DNA of 64,000 bases from positions 89,714,001 through 89,778,000 of the forward strand of contig JBITNC010000001.1 of NCBI GenBank assembly GCA_050084985.1. Direction: 5' to 3'. Both the position numbers and the translations under genes were made by a program. The notes under the pieces were generated by a model. The model had not been told where the DNA came from. It made no database searches and saw nothing but the letters and a program-made list of their open reading frames with translations. The DNA comes from Nageia nagi (taxonomy: Eukaryota; Pinophyta). Below, piece by piece: positions 1 to 11,317 of this stretch; positions within the stretch are counted from its first letter, which is position 1, and the number at the start of each line of letters is the position of its first letter.

Positions 1-662
1 TATGGATGCACATCACACAATGCAAGGCCAAGGGAGAGGTTGGCATGTTGGTTAGCAAAGCATTAGATATTTGAATGTGTAGGTGGAGGGGAGAGTTATC
101 CATCTAGCACCATGGGCAGAGGGAGGACTACTTGCCTAGGGGTAGGGTGATGGAAAGAATAGTCAATGATGGCCTGGTAATTGGTGATGGTCACTGATAG
201 AGGGGACAAGTAAGTTACCTATGTTTTTTAATTTTTTATTTCTAAAAAATGACCCCTCATAGATTGATTTAAATATTATAAAGAAAAAAATATTTGCTCC
301 CCTTTTTGCAAAAAAAAAAGACTATTTCGAAGTCCCTTATTGAAATGTATTTTTTAATATATATATAAAGAGAAACTTCCCTTTTTTTTTAAAAAAAAGC
401 AAAGGCATTTAAAAAAAATAATTTTTCTATAACCCCATTTTTTGGCAAAAAAAATTATGAATTTTAATACAAAAATGTAACACTTTGTAATTTTGTTTTT
501 GCATGTTTTACCTTCCTTTTTAATAAAAGAAGAGAAGGAAGGATATTATACCTTCACAAACCTTTTACCTAAATAAGGATGTAAATGAATGTCCAAGAAG
601 TAATATGGAGGAGGATCCAAGGACGTTGAAGAGGAGCCTCCAAGTATGGCTCTGATACCAAA
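1..662 (-). pseudogene. Copia element 5' leader, cut by window edge
   Basis: This is the untranslated leader of a minus-strand Copia element that begins with the LTR at 663-1220 and continues beyond the left edge. It resembles the leader of Copia C: the stretch with GAAGAGGAGCCTCCAAG just inside the PBS is shared (near 630 and 51740), and both leaders have a long poly-A/T-rich tract followed by a G-rich segment further in (60-200 here, 50950-51150 there). No protein-coding frame is visible. The orientation rests on the PBS and the LTR. Confidence 0.7.
649..660 (-). promoter_or_regulatory. Primer binding site (tRNA-Met type)
   Basis: On the minus strand this reads TGGTATCAGAGC, the canonical plant Copia primer binding site complementary to the 3' end of initiator methionine tRNA. 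It lies two bases inside the LTR edge at 663. Confidence 0.9.
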
Positions 663-1220
663 TGAAGGAATAAACCTAGAATACTAAATTCCTAATTATC
701 CAAGATCACATGAAAGCTATCTCAATTACGTAAGCATTAAGAACATAAAATCAAGATAACATTCACACAAGATGTCATCAATATAAAGTGGTTCCTCCAA
801 CAAAGGGAGTGCATCCAATAATATAATATCTTATTCTTAAAAGGCCCTTTTACAATTCTTTCTCACTTCTCCTACAACCTAAACAAGAGCCTAAATTTGT
901 TGCAAACTTGAGTGAGTAATCTCAAGGAGAGTGTATTCTATTTATAAGCCAAAATCCTCCCTTGGATCATCCTTTTAATTATTGTACAATGTCATGACAT
1001 GCATCACCCTTTTACCCAAGGGGCATGTTCATAAGATAGAGTGTAGGACAAGTAACATTATCATATTCACAAATACTTAAAAGCTATTAAGGGATACTTT
1101 TAAGTATTAGTAAATTTACATTATCATATTCACTAAATACTTAAGGTATTTAGGGATATCCTTAAGTATTAAGTGAATTACATTAAGAGACGTTACAATA
1201 ATGTATTATACATTCTAACA
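663..1220 (-). repeat. 5' LTR of minus-strand Copia element
   Basis: On the minus strand the repeat begins TGTTAGAATG and ends in CA two bases before the PBS. It belongs to the same LTR family as 17672-18171, 43673-44158 and 51776-52259. Shared blocks include the TATA-box region (CTATTTATA near 938), the GGTTCCTCC block and a U3 inverted repeat. At 558 bp it is longer than its relatives because a 63-bp segment holding the inverted repeat is duplicated (1055-1117 and 1118-1180). Its partner LTR is outside the window, so a target duplication cannot be checked. Confidence 0.88.
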
Positions 1221-4200
1221 ACTTTGATATGAACATCATATGGAATGCTACTTTAGCATAATTATTTTATGGAGAATGATAATATGAAGCATGTTTAAAC
1301 TTCTAACCAAAGGTTAATATCATCAATTCCCTAACTCTTATACTCGTATTTTGTTTTTACATTTTAAATGTATATATATCATGGCACTTACACCATATCA
1401 ACCCATGTCAAACTATTCTTCAACTAATTTTCAATGGATATCCATACATAATTCTAGAGTTCTTATGATGAAATTTGTTTAAAAACTATTATAAAGTTTG
1501 GATTTACACAATTTCATCTTCTTCAAAGTATCTATAGCCTTTCTTGAAAATCCATTTCATGTAAATCTTTTTCCATCTTTGAACTCTATGATTGTACATG
1601 ATTCTAAAAAATAAGTAGTACCATGGAAAAATTTTCTTTGTATTGACAATAATTGGTGGTCATTACACACTCAAAAGCTCTTCATAATTCTAATAATTAT
1701 TTTAGAGGGAGTTTAAAGGTATTCTTGCTATATCCATGAATTCATATCCTTCAAAAATTATAGTCTTTAAAATTCTATTGCATCAACATCCTGTCAAATG
1801 CTGCCCAACCTTGTGTAATAAGATTTACTCATGCTTTTAAAATTTTTACAATTCTTATTCACTAGATAACATTGTTATATGCAAGAAAAATAGATACAAA
1901 GGTTATAATGTTGATTAAGCTCCCAAATATTCATTAGATTAAAGAGTTCAAGAATTTCATTATTGTAGTTATAAATTGAAAACTCTCCATTCATTGTAGT
2001 TCATGAAACTATGACTACATTTATGATGTTGATGATGGAGTTCAAAGCTTATTAAAGATATCCTACATGGCTAATAAGGTAAACAATAGATGTATAATGA
2101 TTCATTTCAAAGATAATGCAATATAATTCACTCATGATATTGAAGTAATTGTTGTCCTCAACCATTAAACTTGTATGATTGCTCATAAGTAGGACAAATG
2201 TGAAGGTTGCATTGTTAGTATTAGTTCCCAGTTTATCATATCATAAAGGGCTTCCTTGTTGTAGACATGAGTTGTGATCTCTCTAATCATTACATTCCAT
2301 AAATTGTAGCTATATTATGCATCTCGTAAAATAATTTTTAACCTTGTATGCTAATCCATATTTTGCATATATGCATCATGATATTCATAAATACCCCATT
2401 TAATGAGATACCATTTTCAACTATTCTCTAATGGATGTCCATACTACTTATAGAGATCACATGGTGGCACATGATGGAATATTGTTGGAGCAGGTTTCAT
2501 AGTTTGTGTTTATATTTAATAATTGAAATTGCTTAAGATTCTCTAAAATATCTTCAAAAAACCCACTATGTGTATATTCATTTATCATTGCAGTATGAGG
2601 AACTGTGTTTGAAATATATATTTTCAAATGAATCTTGGGTCTTTTATATACATTTCCACTAGGGAATTTTCTTAAAAGTCTCTTTGTTATTAAAAAAAAA
2701 CAAAATTTGTTGTGTTTATAATGCGATTATTGTAGTCTAGGACTTCATACCCATAAAATATTTCCTAGCTCTAGTGTATTTATTTCTCCATATATCCATT
2801 AGAGAATGGTGGCATGCAATGGAGGAAATTTGGAGAGCAAGGATTTACATATGATAATTGCATGTACTAAAGTATCTAAAGGCCCCTTCTATGAAGATCC
2901 TATATATACTAGTTACATTCCATTAAATTGTATTTGCAATATACATAATTGTTAAATAGTTCCCAAGCCTTTAACAGGCAAACATGTCTTCATCTATAAT
3001 GGAAAACCATTTTTAGTTATCCTTTGGTGAATATCATATCTTCTTCTAGAGCTTCCATGATTGCACATGCTAAAAAAATACAAAAAGGTTGCAATGCATT
3101 TATTAGCAATCCAAGGAAGATGAAGCATCACATAATCTTGCAATCATTACTAGTTGGATCCAAGAGATCGATACCAAAAATCAGATTTTTTTTGTAGTAG
3201 AGCTTATGGATTCCACTAAATGGAAATGTTATCCCTCTTTTTTAGTTGGTGGGATCCAAGATGCTAATAGCAAAAAATTCATTTTTGTTGGTGAGCTAGT
3301 GGATCCAATTAACTAAATATTTGCTCCCCCTACAAAATTGGAAATTACCAAAAAGCTAAAGTTAGATCCATATATTTATTAAATGTTGAATTTTAATTTC
3401 TAAAAATTCAAAATTTTCAATTTTGATCATTTTTTTCAATTTAATAAAAATTGATAAAATTACTCCCTTTTAATTCCCAACCAAAATAATATTGCAATTC
3501 CTTAGTTTGATGTTCATTTTTGGTGAAACAAATTCTATCACATTCTTGAATTTGTACCAATTAAAATGATTGGTTGTAGGACCTCTTTTTCTCATTGATC
3601 AATCAAGAAAATTGCATTTGAATTTTGTACCTTTCTCAAGGATATTTTGCAAAAATCTAATTAAACTACTCAACAAGGATCGATGAACATTTTAAGGTAT
3701 AACTTGCATGATTGAAATCCTTTTTCAATTTCTTTTTTTTTTTGTAATTATCTAGAGGATGATACCTTTCCAATGAATACCTGCAAGGCATATTTTAAAA
3801 ATAACAAGTTTCCAAGAAAGTTGATTGAACACCAATGAATTAGTAATTTAATGAAATTGCTCAATTTAATGAAAACTTAAAATTTTAATATCTTGAGTTT
3901 TGTAGCTCCATTTGATGAACCATAAAGAGGAGAGGGTTAGTGATTCATAACTCTTTTATTTGAGATAGTGAAATCCATCATTTTCACTTTTTAATTTGAT
4001 CATATTCTATTTCATCCATTTTTGAGTAGATGCCATGAACACAAGTACATACGATCACTAAGGCACACATACTTTTATTTCAAAATGGGATGATATATAC
4101 TTGATGCAAATCACATGTAACTATGATCTCAAAGAATAATATCCAAACTTATCATTCAACTCATTTCAACAACCATATTTAGTATCTTTATCATATAATC

Positions 4201-4508
4201 TTGAATTAGGACAACTTCATATGGTGAATTCATCTACATGGATCATGAATATTTCTTAAGCATGATAAACATAAGATGCCAAATGAAAAGCATATTTAAT
4301 AATAAGGTCAAATTTGAAACACCCTCAAGATATAAAACATTTATGCTTCTTATCAACAATGCTTGATTGCAAAAAACATAAAGATAAATCCTAAGAGCAT
4401 GTGAAATATCAAAGTCCACTTTAAGATAATCAAGTAAACCAAAAGCCTTTATTTAGATATTCTTTTGTTCAAATTTTGAGAGCTCAAAATTGGTTGGTAA
4501 CATGACTC
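1221..4508. other. AT-rich unassigned DNA, no gene seen
   Basis: No convincing coding frame was found on either strand. Short degenerate motifs recur: a block with AATGGATRTCCATAC occurs near 1432 and 2430, with a possible inverted relative near 2797, and phrases like ATCATTACATTCCATAA near 2287 resemble sequence around 52330-52400. The right-hand part (about 3950-4508, minus strand) may be the decayed RNase H end of the Copia element whose RT piece is at 4509-4686, but I could not identify catalytic motifs there. Confidence 0.5.
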
Positions 4509-4686
4509 TCATGTAGTTTGTGATGGTTGATTCATATATCTTGAAACAAGTGAAACACCAAAAGCAATATTAGGTCTAGTAGTAGTGAGGAACATTAGGC
4601 TCCCAACAATACTTCTAAATAACTTCTCTTCAACCCTTAAATAAACATCATATCTACATAAAATCTCACCATTTTCTATTGGAGTC
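4509..4686 (-). pseudogene. Copia A reverse transcriptase, C-terminal piece
   Basis: Minus-strand translation gives the conserved segment after the Copia RT fingers/palm (SIVGSLMFLTTTRPNIAFGV, then SRYMNQP), which sits between RT and RNase H in Copia polyproteins. The frame continues that of the RT piece at 11318-12083: when the chromovirus and one copy of its GAGTC duplication are ignored, the two parts are collinear and in the same frame. A TGA replaces the expected codon at about 4509, and the downstream part is too decayed to read. Confidence 0.85.
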
Positions 4687-5350
4687 TGTAATGTTCCAAA
4701 AATAAATATTTTGTAAATGTATCCTACACTTAATTATAAAAGTGGAAAAGGGGTTCATGTGACTAGGAGACATAACTTAAGTTGTGTTTATTTATGTTTT
4801 ATACTTTTATTTTTTGTAATAAGGTACTTTAAGTGATTTTAGGGTTAGGAGATGTCAACTCCAAATTAGAACCTCATTCTATAAAAGGAAGTGAGCATCT
4901 CATTTGGAGCATGTTATGTGATATGAGAATTGAATATTGAAACCCTAGAGTTTCCATGAGTTGAGATTACAGGTCTTGCTCATTCCCATAGTGCATTGGA
5001 GGTGCATGGTTGGGGACTTGGCAATATCATTGAAGGTGTTATTTCCCTAAAATATCAAAAATACAAAAGAGGCATCTGTGAGTGGTTCGTGGCATTTATT
5101 TTGTGGAGGTATTCACTCAGTTTGGAAAGTTTGTATCTGCATTTTTAGTTTCGTGAGGATTCCATTTGTCCATTCTAGCTTGGTATTGGTTCAAAAATAT
5201 TTAATATATATGATACTGGCTGATTTCTCCTCATACTAGTGTTATTTTATGAGCAATTTTTGAGTTATTTTATTGTTGCAATTTATTTCTGTATTTTTTA
5301 TATTGAGGGTTTGCTAGAAATAAAGAAATAAAAATAAAAGGAACATCACA
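4687..5350 (+). repeat. 5' LTR of chromovirus
   Basis: The repeat starts TGTAATGTTCC and ends AACATCACA. A likely TATA box, TATAAAAG, is at 4880-4887, with a downstream R/U5 region of about 460 bp. It is repeated at 10655-11317 with about 95% identity by eye. Confidence 0.95.
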
Positions 5351-5352
5351 AG

Positions 5353-5364
5353 TGGTATCAGAGC
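5353..5364 (+). promoter_or_regulatory. Primer binding site (tRNA-Met)
   Basis: TGGTATCAGAGC lies two bases after the 5' LTR. This is the exact initiator-methionine tRNA primer site. Confidence 0.95.
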
Positions 5365-6031
5365 TAGATCTTGCCAGCCTATGGTTAGATCTAACATTTT
5401 CAAATATTTGGAGTTAGAGTTTTTGCAAAAAATTCAGATCTTCAGTTTCTAGCATCTGGGTATTGCAAAAATTTGGGTGATCTACATTTTAAAAGCAATT
5501 TTCAGAGTCAAAAAGGCATTTTTTTAAGAAATCTACATTCCTAGACTAAGTCATCTAGGTTTGGGAGAAAAAAAAATTTGCAGGATTGAAAGCTATTTTC
5601 AAGCCCAAAAAGTCTTGATCTATTATTCTAGCCAGTAAAAAAAAAAATTTACTTGAGAATTCAAGGCAGAATTGGAGTTTTGTGTTTTCTTTGAATTAGG
5701 GTTTTCAGAAAAATTAGGGATTTCAAAAATTTTTTGTGGGTATTTCAGATTCATGTTAAAAAGTGCTTTTCTATGGTGAAAATTTATGCCCTGGTGAAAA
5801 TTGCAAATTTTTCAGGGATTCACAGATTTTTAGGGATGTGTATTAGAAAATAAAAATTACAAATTTGGATACCCTTTTGGCCAAATTGAAGATTTATGGC
5901 TTCAGAAAAAATTTGGTGGTAAGAATTTTTTAGTATTTCAAAATTCCATTCTTTTGAAGGTTTGATAGGGTTTTATGCATCGTCCCCCTATTCATCAGTA
6001 TTTTACTAGGAAAAACAAACTTGCTTTGGAA

Positions 6032-7243
6032 ATGGCAAATAGGGCAAAGGATGAGGAGCCCTAAAGGCCAGTTGATAGGACTGAGCAAAAGTTGATGCCC
6101 TACTTAACATGCTGCAAAGAATGGTGTCCTTACAAGAGACAAATTAGCAAGAATTAAGGGCAGCTTTGGGCAAGCCAAATGGCATAAGGAGGGAAGGAGA
6201 AAGGGGGAAAAACAACAATGGGCATGAGTCATCATCTAATTCACATACTCCCTTGCCTAGGCCATCCAAGCCTATGTTTCTTGCTCCACCACCTTCACCA
6301 GAGGAAGATGAGGTAACTGATGAATTAGATGAATGGTTTGCTACTTATAGTAATAAATCTAAAGGTTTTAGGGTACCAATTTCTTTTGATAAATATTTGA
6401 AGATTATGGGTAAATCTATTATTGAGGCTAAAAAAAAAAAAGAAACCCTTATTACATCAAAAGGTGACCATTCCCTCATTTAATGGTCAAGATGGTCTCA
6501 TAGCTAGGGCATGGCTTCAAAAATTGCAAAATTATTTTACCTTGGAGCCTATTTCTGAAGCTAATGTAGTTTAGATTGCTACACTTCACCTTGAAGGTAG
6601 TGCTTACTCATGGTGGCATCATGGGTTAGTAACCCAAGGGCATAGTGATATTGATACATTTGATGAGTTTTGTGTTAGGGTGTTGAACAGGTTTGAAAAA
6701 AGGAATGTGGAAGAGTATTTTAAGGAGATTTCCACTTTGAAGCAAACTTCATCCATTCATGTCTATGTGGAGGAGTTTGAGCAACTTTCAGTTCAGGTAC
6801 AAAACATATCACCCAAGAGGGTAATTTTTCTTTTTATGGATGGTTTATTGGAACCTTTGAAAGGGCTAGTTAAGGCTTTTGAGCCAGTTACTCTTGATGA
6901 TGCCATTAAGAGGGCTTTGAACTTGGAATCTATTTTACCTCCTAGGTAGAAATATGTTGCACATAACACATATGTTAGACCACATTTTGTAGCTAGGAAA
7001 ATAGGTTTTGGACAGTAGTATGGACAATCAGGAAATCTCACACAGCAAGGTGGAAATGAAAGGAATTTTTATGGCAAGAATCCCATGCATAGAGAGGGTT
7101 TCAGATCTAGTTTTCAGCCATCTAATAAGCCCCCAAATGGACCATGCTTGACACAAGAAGAGAAAGATGAGCTAAGGAAACAAAAACAAGTATTTCATTT
7201 GCAAGTCTCCTTGGCAAAGAGGTCATAAATGTAGAGAAGTAGG
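6032..7243 (+). pseudogene. Chromovirus gag (broken)
   Basis: Encodes the capsid/nucleocapsid precursor. The likely start is the ATG at 6032, followed by a stop within about 12 codons. A low-complexity Pro/Ser/acidic stretch follows (6166-6480). The conserved retrotransposon gag core is readable from about 6449 to 6949: AWLQKLQNYFTLEPISEANV, then LHLEGSAYSWW, then RFEKRNVEEYFKEISTLKQT and YVEEFEQLS. A nucleocapsid zinc-knuckle remnant (…CKSPWQRGHKC) is at about 7185-7235, with its first cysteine replaced. The frame shifts at least twice, and TAG or TAA stops sit where Q or W is expected, so no intact product is possible. Confidence 0.88.
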
Positions 7244-7244
7244 T

Positions 7245-7830
7245 ATGAAAATCATTGAATTACATTTTGATTCTGATTCTGATAATTCTGATTTTTATGA
7301 GGTAGATGAGACACCTTTGGAAGAGGAAGCACAAAGGGAGTATGAGGAAGTTCTTGAAGGTTCCCTAGCCACTTTGAGTGGGTTGAATCAGTTTCACACT
7401 ATTAAAGTACTAGGTAGATCTTTTGATGAGAAGGTTATTGTTTTAATAGATGGTGGTGCTACTTACAGCTATCACTCCTAGTTTTAATGTTGCTATTGGC
7501 AATGGTGATCTTATCACTTGTAACAAAGTGGTAAGAAACATAAAAATTAATTTTGGCAACATGGAAGTAGATGAGCAATTCATTGTTTTTCCCTTAGAAG
7601 GCATTCCACATATGGTTTTGGATGTGCAATGGTTATATTCACTTGGTGATTATGTTACTAATTATCAAAAATTAGAACTAAAATTTGTGCTTGAAGGGAA
7701 AGATGTGGTGTTGCAAGGAATAAAGGAAAATGGGCCAAAATATTCTTGCAAAATTTTGGATGTCTCTTGCAAAAGAATGGAGAGAATGATGAGGCATAGA
7801 GACATTGAATGGATAGCTATAAATTTTTAG
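7245..7830 (+). pseudogene. Chromovirus aspartic protease (broken)
   Basis: Retropepsin domain in two overlapping frames. The active-site region VLIDGGATY is at about 7440-7468; D-G-G is a known variant of the D-S/T-G triad in this group. A frameshift close to 7470 separates it from the second half (IGNGDLITC … VVLDVQWLYSLGDYVTN, about 7495-7665), which matches the flap and C-terminal part of chromovirus proteases. An acidic linker (about 7260-7350) precedes it. A stop at 7828 interrupts the path into RT. Confidence 0.82.
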
Positions 7831-7854
7831 TACAGAAGGGAAAAAATCAACCAC

Positions 7855-9240
7855 CTATCATCCTCAAATTCAAGGTTTACTACAAAAACATCTTAAGGTA
7901 TTTTCTGACCTACCTAAAGGTTTGCCACCTAGTAGAGGTTTTCAGCATGTTATTGAATTGGAAGCAAATAGTAAACCTGTTATAATAAAACCTTATAGGC
8001 ATCCAAAGGTTTTTAAAGATGAGATTGAGAAAACAATTGCTGAATTGCTTGATAGTGGACACATTAGACCTAGTTGTAGTCCTTTTGTCTCACCTATTAT
8101 TTTAGTGAAAAAGAAGGATGGAACTATGAGAATGTGCATTGATTATAGGGCATTGAATAAAAAAACCATAAAAAATAGATATCCTATTCCTAGAGTTGAT
8201 GAATTGATAGATGAGTTACATGGGGCTAAGTATTTTTCAAAAATTGATCTTAGATCAGGATATCATCAAATTCATATGAAGGATGAGGATGTGTATAAAA
8301 TAGCATTTATATGCCATTGTGGACACTATGAGTTTATAGTTATGCCTTTTGGATTGACTAATGCACCTACCACTTTTCAATTAGCCATGAATCAAATTTT
8401 CAGTTAGCATTTGAGGCGCTTTGTCTTGGTATTTTTTGATGATATTTTGGTATATAGCAAAAATTGGGATGATCATTTACAACATTTAGATTCAGTTTTG
8501 AGCATTTTAGGATAGCAAGAGTTTTATGCAAAAGAATCTAAGTGTGAATTTGCTATGACTAAAATTTTGTACTTGGGGCATATTATTTGCAAACATGGGG
8601 TGAAAGTTGATCAAGCTAAAGTTTCAGCTGTACAAAGATGGCCTATACCATCCAACCTAACAGAATTGAGAGGTTTTGTGGGATTATGCAGTTACTATAG
8701 GAGGTTCATTAAGGGGATTTCATCTTTGGCTACTCCCCTTACTGAATTGATTAAGAAAGGGGCTGTTTCATGGTCCAATGAGGCTCTTCTAAGTTTTCTA
8801 AAGTTGAAGGATGTAATGATGTCCACTCCTTTACTTGCTATTCCTAATTTTTCTGTTGCTTTTACTATTGCTTATGATGCTTCAGGTGCTAGAGTTGGAG
8901 TTGTACTTATGAAACAAGGATGCCCCATTGCCTATGAGAGTAGAAAGCTCTCAAATGTGGAGAAAAATTTTAGCATCTATGATAAAGAGATGCTAGCTAT
9001 CATGCATGCCTTGACCAAATTCAAGCAATACTTGGTGTGTGGCAAGTTTGTGTCAAAACTGATCATAATAGTTTGAAATACTTCTTGGAACAAGCTAAAC
9101 TAAATGAAAGACAACAAAAATGGGTAACAAAGTTGCAATCATATGATTTTGAAATTGAATTTGTAAAGGGTAAGAAGAATTCAGTAGCTAATGCACTTTC
9201 TAAGCATCCTACTTTTCATTCTCTTTCCATTATTTCTGCT
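7855..9240 (+). pseudogene. Chromovirus reverse transcriptase and RNase H (broken)
   Basis: RT is readable from [13 protein letters not shown] (7922) through [35 protein letters not shown] (first catalytic Asp) and FVLVFFDDILVYS (catalytic DD at about 8437-8442). It continues to the thumb/connection (LGHIICKHGVKVDQAKVSAV, 8570-8640) and RNase H (AYDASGARVGVVLMKQG at about 8872, YDKEMLAI at about 8980, and KTDHNSLKYF at about 9052). Stops occur at 8405 and 8515, and there is a frameshift near 9040. The catalytic DD pair is intact, so the loss of function comes from stops and frame changes. Confidence 0.93.
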
Positions 9241-9399
9241 AATTGGAAAGTAAAAATTATGGCTAAATATTCGAAGAATGATTTTTTCTCTAAACTAATA
9301 AATGGGCAAGTTGAAGATGATAGGTTTAGCCATAAAGAAGGACTAATTTTCTGCAAGGGAAGAGTGTTTTTAGTACCTGAATCAAAGTTGAAACAAACT

Positions 9400-10617
9400 T
9401 TAATGACAGCCATGCATGATGCTCCACTTGTAGGCCATCTAAGTTTCTACAAGACTTACAAATAGGTTAGAGAAAGATTCTATTGGAAGGGTTTGAAAAG
9501 AGATGTTTTCTTGCATGTTCAAGAATGTGTTATTTGCCAAGAAAATAAGGGAGAACATGAATTTTTAGCTAGTTTACTTCAGCCACTTCCTATTCCCAAT
9601 CAGAAATGGAAAAGTATCTCCATGGATTTCATTACTGGTTTACCCAAGGTATACATGAAGGATTGCATACTCGTTGTTATTGATAGATTGACAAAATTTG
9701 CTCATTTCTATGCCATTTTAGCAAATTATACAGCCATATAAGTTGCTGATTTATTTTTTAAAGAAATTTTTAGATTGCATGGTTTGCCTAGATCCATTAT
9801 GAGTGATAGGGACAAAAGATTTTTGAGCATGTTTTGGCAAGAATTATTTAAGCTATGTGGTACTAAATTGAATCCTAGTACTAGCTACCATCCCCAAACT
9901 GATGGGGAAATTGAAATTGTTAACAAATGTCTTGAAGGGTATTTGAGAAATTATGTTTCAAGTTAGCAAATTGCATGGGTTAAATGCTTGCACCTTAGTG
10001 AATACTAGTACAATTCTACTTATCATATGTCCATAAAAATGTCTCCATTCAAGGCACTTTATGGTTATGATGCACCACACTTTTCAGATTTGTTTTTTGG
10101 TGATTCAAAGGTCCAAAAAGCTAGAGACTTTGCAGTAGAAAATCAAGCTATTCTTAATGCTTTGAAGGATAATATTCTTATGGCACAAAATTAGTAGAAG
10201 AAATATACAGATCAACAATGTAGTGAGCACTCATTTGAGGTGGGTGACTTGGTTTATGTTAGGTTGCAGCCCTACAAATAGTACACATTGAAGAAGAGTG
10301 GAGTAGAGAAGCTAAAACCCAAGTTCTATGGGCCTCACAAGGTGATTAGCAAGGTTGGAAAGGTTGCATATGCTTTGGAACTTCCAAGTGAGAGTAAGAT
10401 ACATAATGTTTTTCATGTTTCTTGCTTGAAAAAGGCTTTAGGCCAACATGTTCAGCCATCTTCAGATTTGCCACCTCTTGATGATGAAGGAAAGCTCATT
10501 CTTGAACCTAAATTGATCCTTGAGACAAGGGAGAGAAAGCTTAGGAGTAGGACTATCAAAGAATATCTTGTGAAGTGGAAGAACTTGCCTATGGAGGATG
10601 AGATGATCCAACTTTGA
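9400..10617 (+). pseudogene. Chromovirus integrase with chromodomain (broken)
   Basis: The zinc-binding N-terminus (DAPLVGHLSFYKTYK … CVICQENK, 9418-9550) is followed by the catalytic core: first Asp in SMDFITGLP (about 9618), second Asp in IMSDRDKRF (about 9800), and Glu in [13 protein letters not shown] (about 9905). After a connector (KPKFYGPHKVISKVGKVAYA, 10315-10375) the C-terminus holds a chromodomain, RERKLRSRTIKEYLVKWKNL, with PMED (about 10530-10605). Chromodomains of this class are thought to steer integration to marked chromatin. Five or more in-frame stops (9463, 9739, 9964, 10192, 10279 regions) sit where glutamine or arginine is expected. Confidence 0.92.
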
Positions 10618-10638
10618 CTTTGCTTGAGGATAAGCAAT

Positions 10639-10654
10639 TTGAGGAGCGTGGACT
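10639..10654 (+). promoter_or_regulatory. Polypurine tract of chromovirus
   Basis: TTGAGGAGCGTGGACT lies directly before the 3' LTR. It is purine-rich and in the expected place for plus-strand priming, though not a perfect purine run. Confidence 0.6.
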
Positions 10655-11317
10655 TGTAATGTTCCATATATAAATATTTTGTAAATGTCTCATACACTTA
10701 ATTATAAAAGTGGAAAAGGGGTTCATGTGACTAGGAGACATAACTTAAGTTGTGTTTATTTATGTTTTATACTTTTATTTTTTGTAATAAGGTACTTTAA
10801 GTGATTTTAGGGTTAGAAGATGTCAACTCCAAATTAGAACCTCATTCTATAAAAGGAAGTGAGCATCTCATTTGGAGCATGTTATGTGATATGAGAATTG
10901 AATATTGAAACCCTAGAGTTTCCATGAGTTGAGATTGCAGGTCTTTCTCATTCCCATAGTGCATTGGAGGTGCATGGTTGGGGACTTGGCAATATCATTG
11001 AAGGTGTTATTGCCCTAAAATATCAAAAATACAAAAGAGGCATCTGTGAGTGGTTTGTGGCATTTATTTTATGAAGGGATTCACTCAGTTTGGAAAGTTT
11101 GTATCTGCATTTTTATTTTCATGAGGATTACATTTGTCCATTCCAACTTTGTATTGGTTTGGAAATATTTAATATATATGATACTGGTTGATTTCTCCTC
11201 ATACTAGTGTTATTTTATGAGTAATTTCTAAGTTATTTTATTATTGCAATTTATTTTTGCATTTTTATATTGAGGGTTTGCTAGAAATAAAGAAATAAAA
11301 ATAAAAGAAACATCACA
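10655..11317 (+). repeat. 3' LTR of chromovirus
   Basis: Direct copy of 4687-5350. It begins TGTAATGTTCC and ends ACATCACA, and is followed by the GAGTC target duplication (11318-11322). Confidence 0.95.

Larger units (their letters stand above)
4687..11317 (+). mobile_element. Full-length Ty3/Gypsy chromovirus
   Basis: This is a complete but dead LTR retrotransposon of 6631 bp. It has two direct LTRs (664 and 663 bp), a methionine-tRNA PBS, gag, protease, RT, RNase H, integrase with a C-terminal chromodomain, and a polypurine tract. It is flanked by a perfect 5-bp target duplication, GAGTC, at 4682-4686 and 11318-11322. The gene order (RT before integrase) and the chromodomain place it in the chromovirus branch of Ty3/Gypsy; the exact clade (Tekay, Galadriel or other) was not resolved. 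By hand alignment the LTRs differ at about 30 positions (roughly 4-5%), so the insertion is not recent. It sits inside the RT gene of an older Copia element on the opposite strand. Confidence 0.96.

Noticed and set aside
5353-5364. A tRNA gene suggested by tRNA-complementary sequence (also at 649, 15545, 51762)
   Set aside because: These are 12-base primer binding sites next to LTRs, with no cloverleaf around them.
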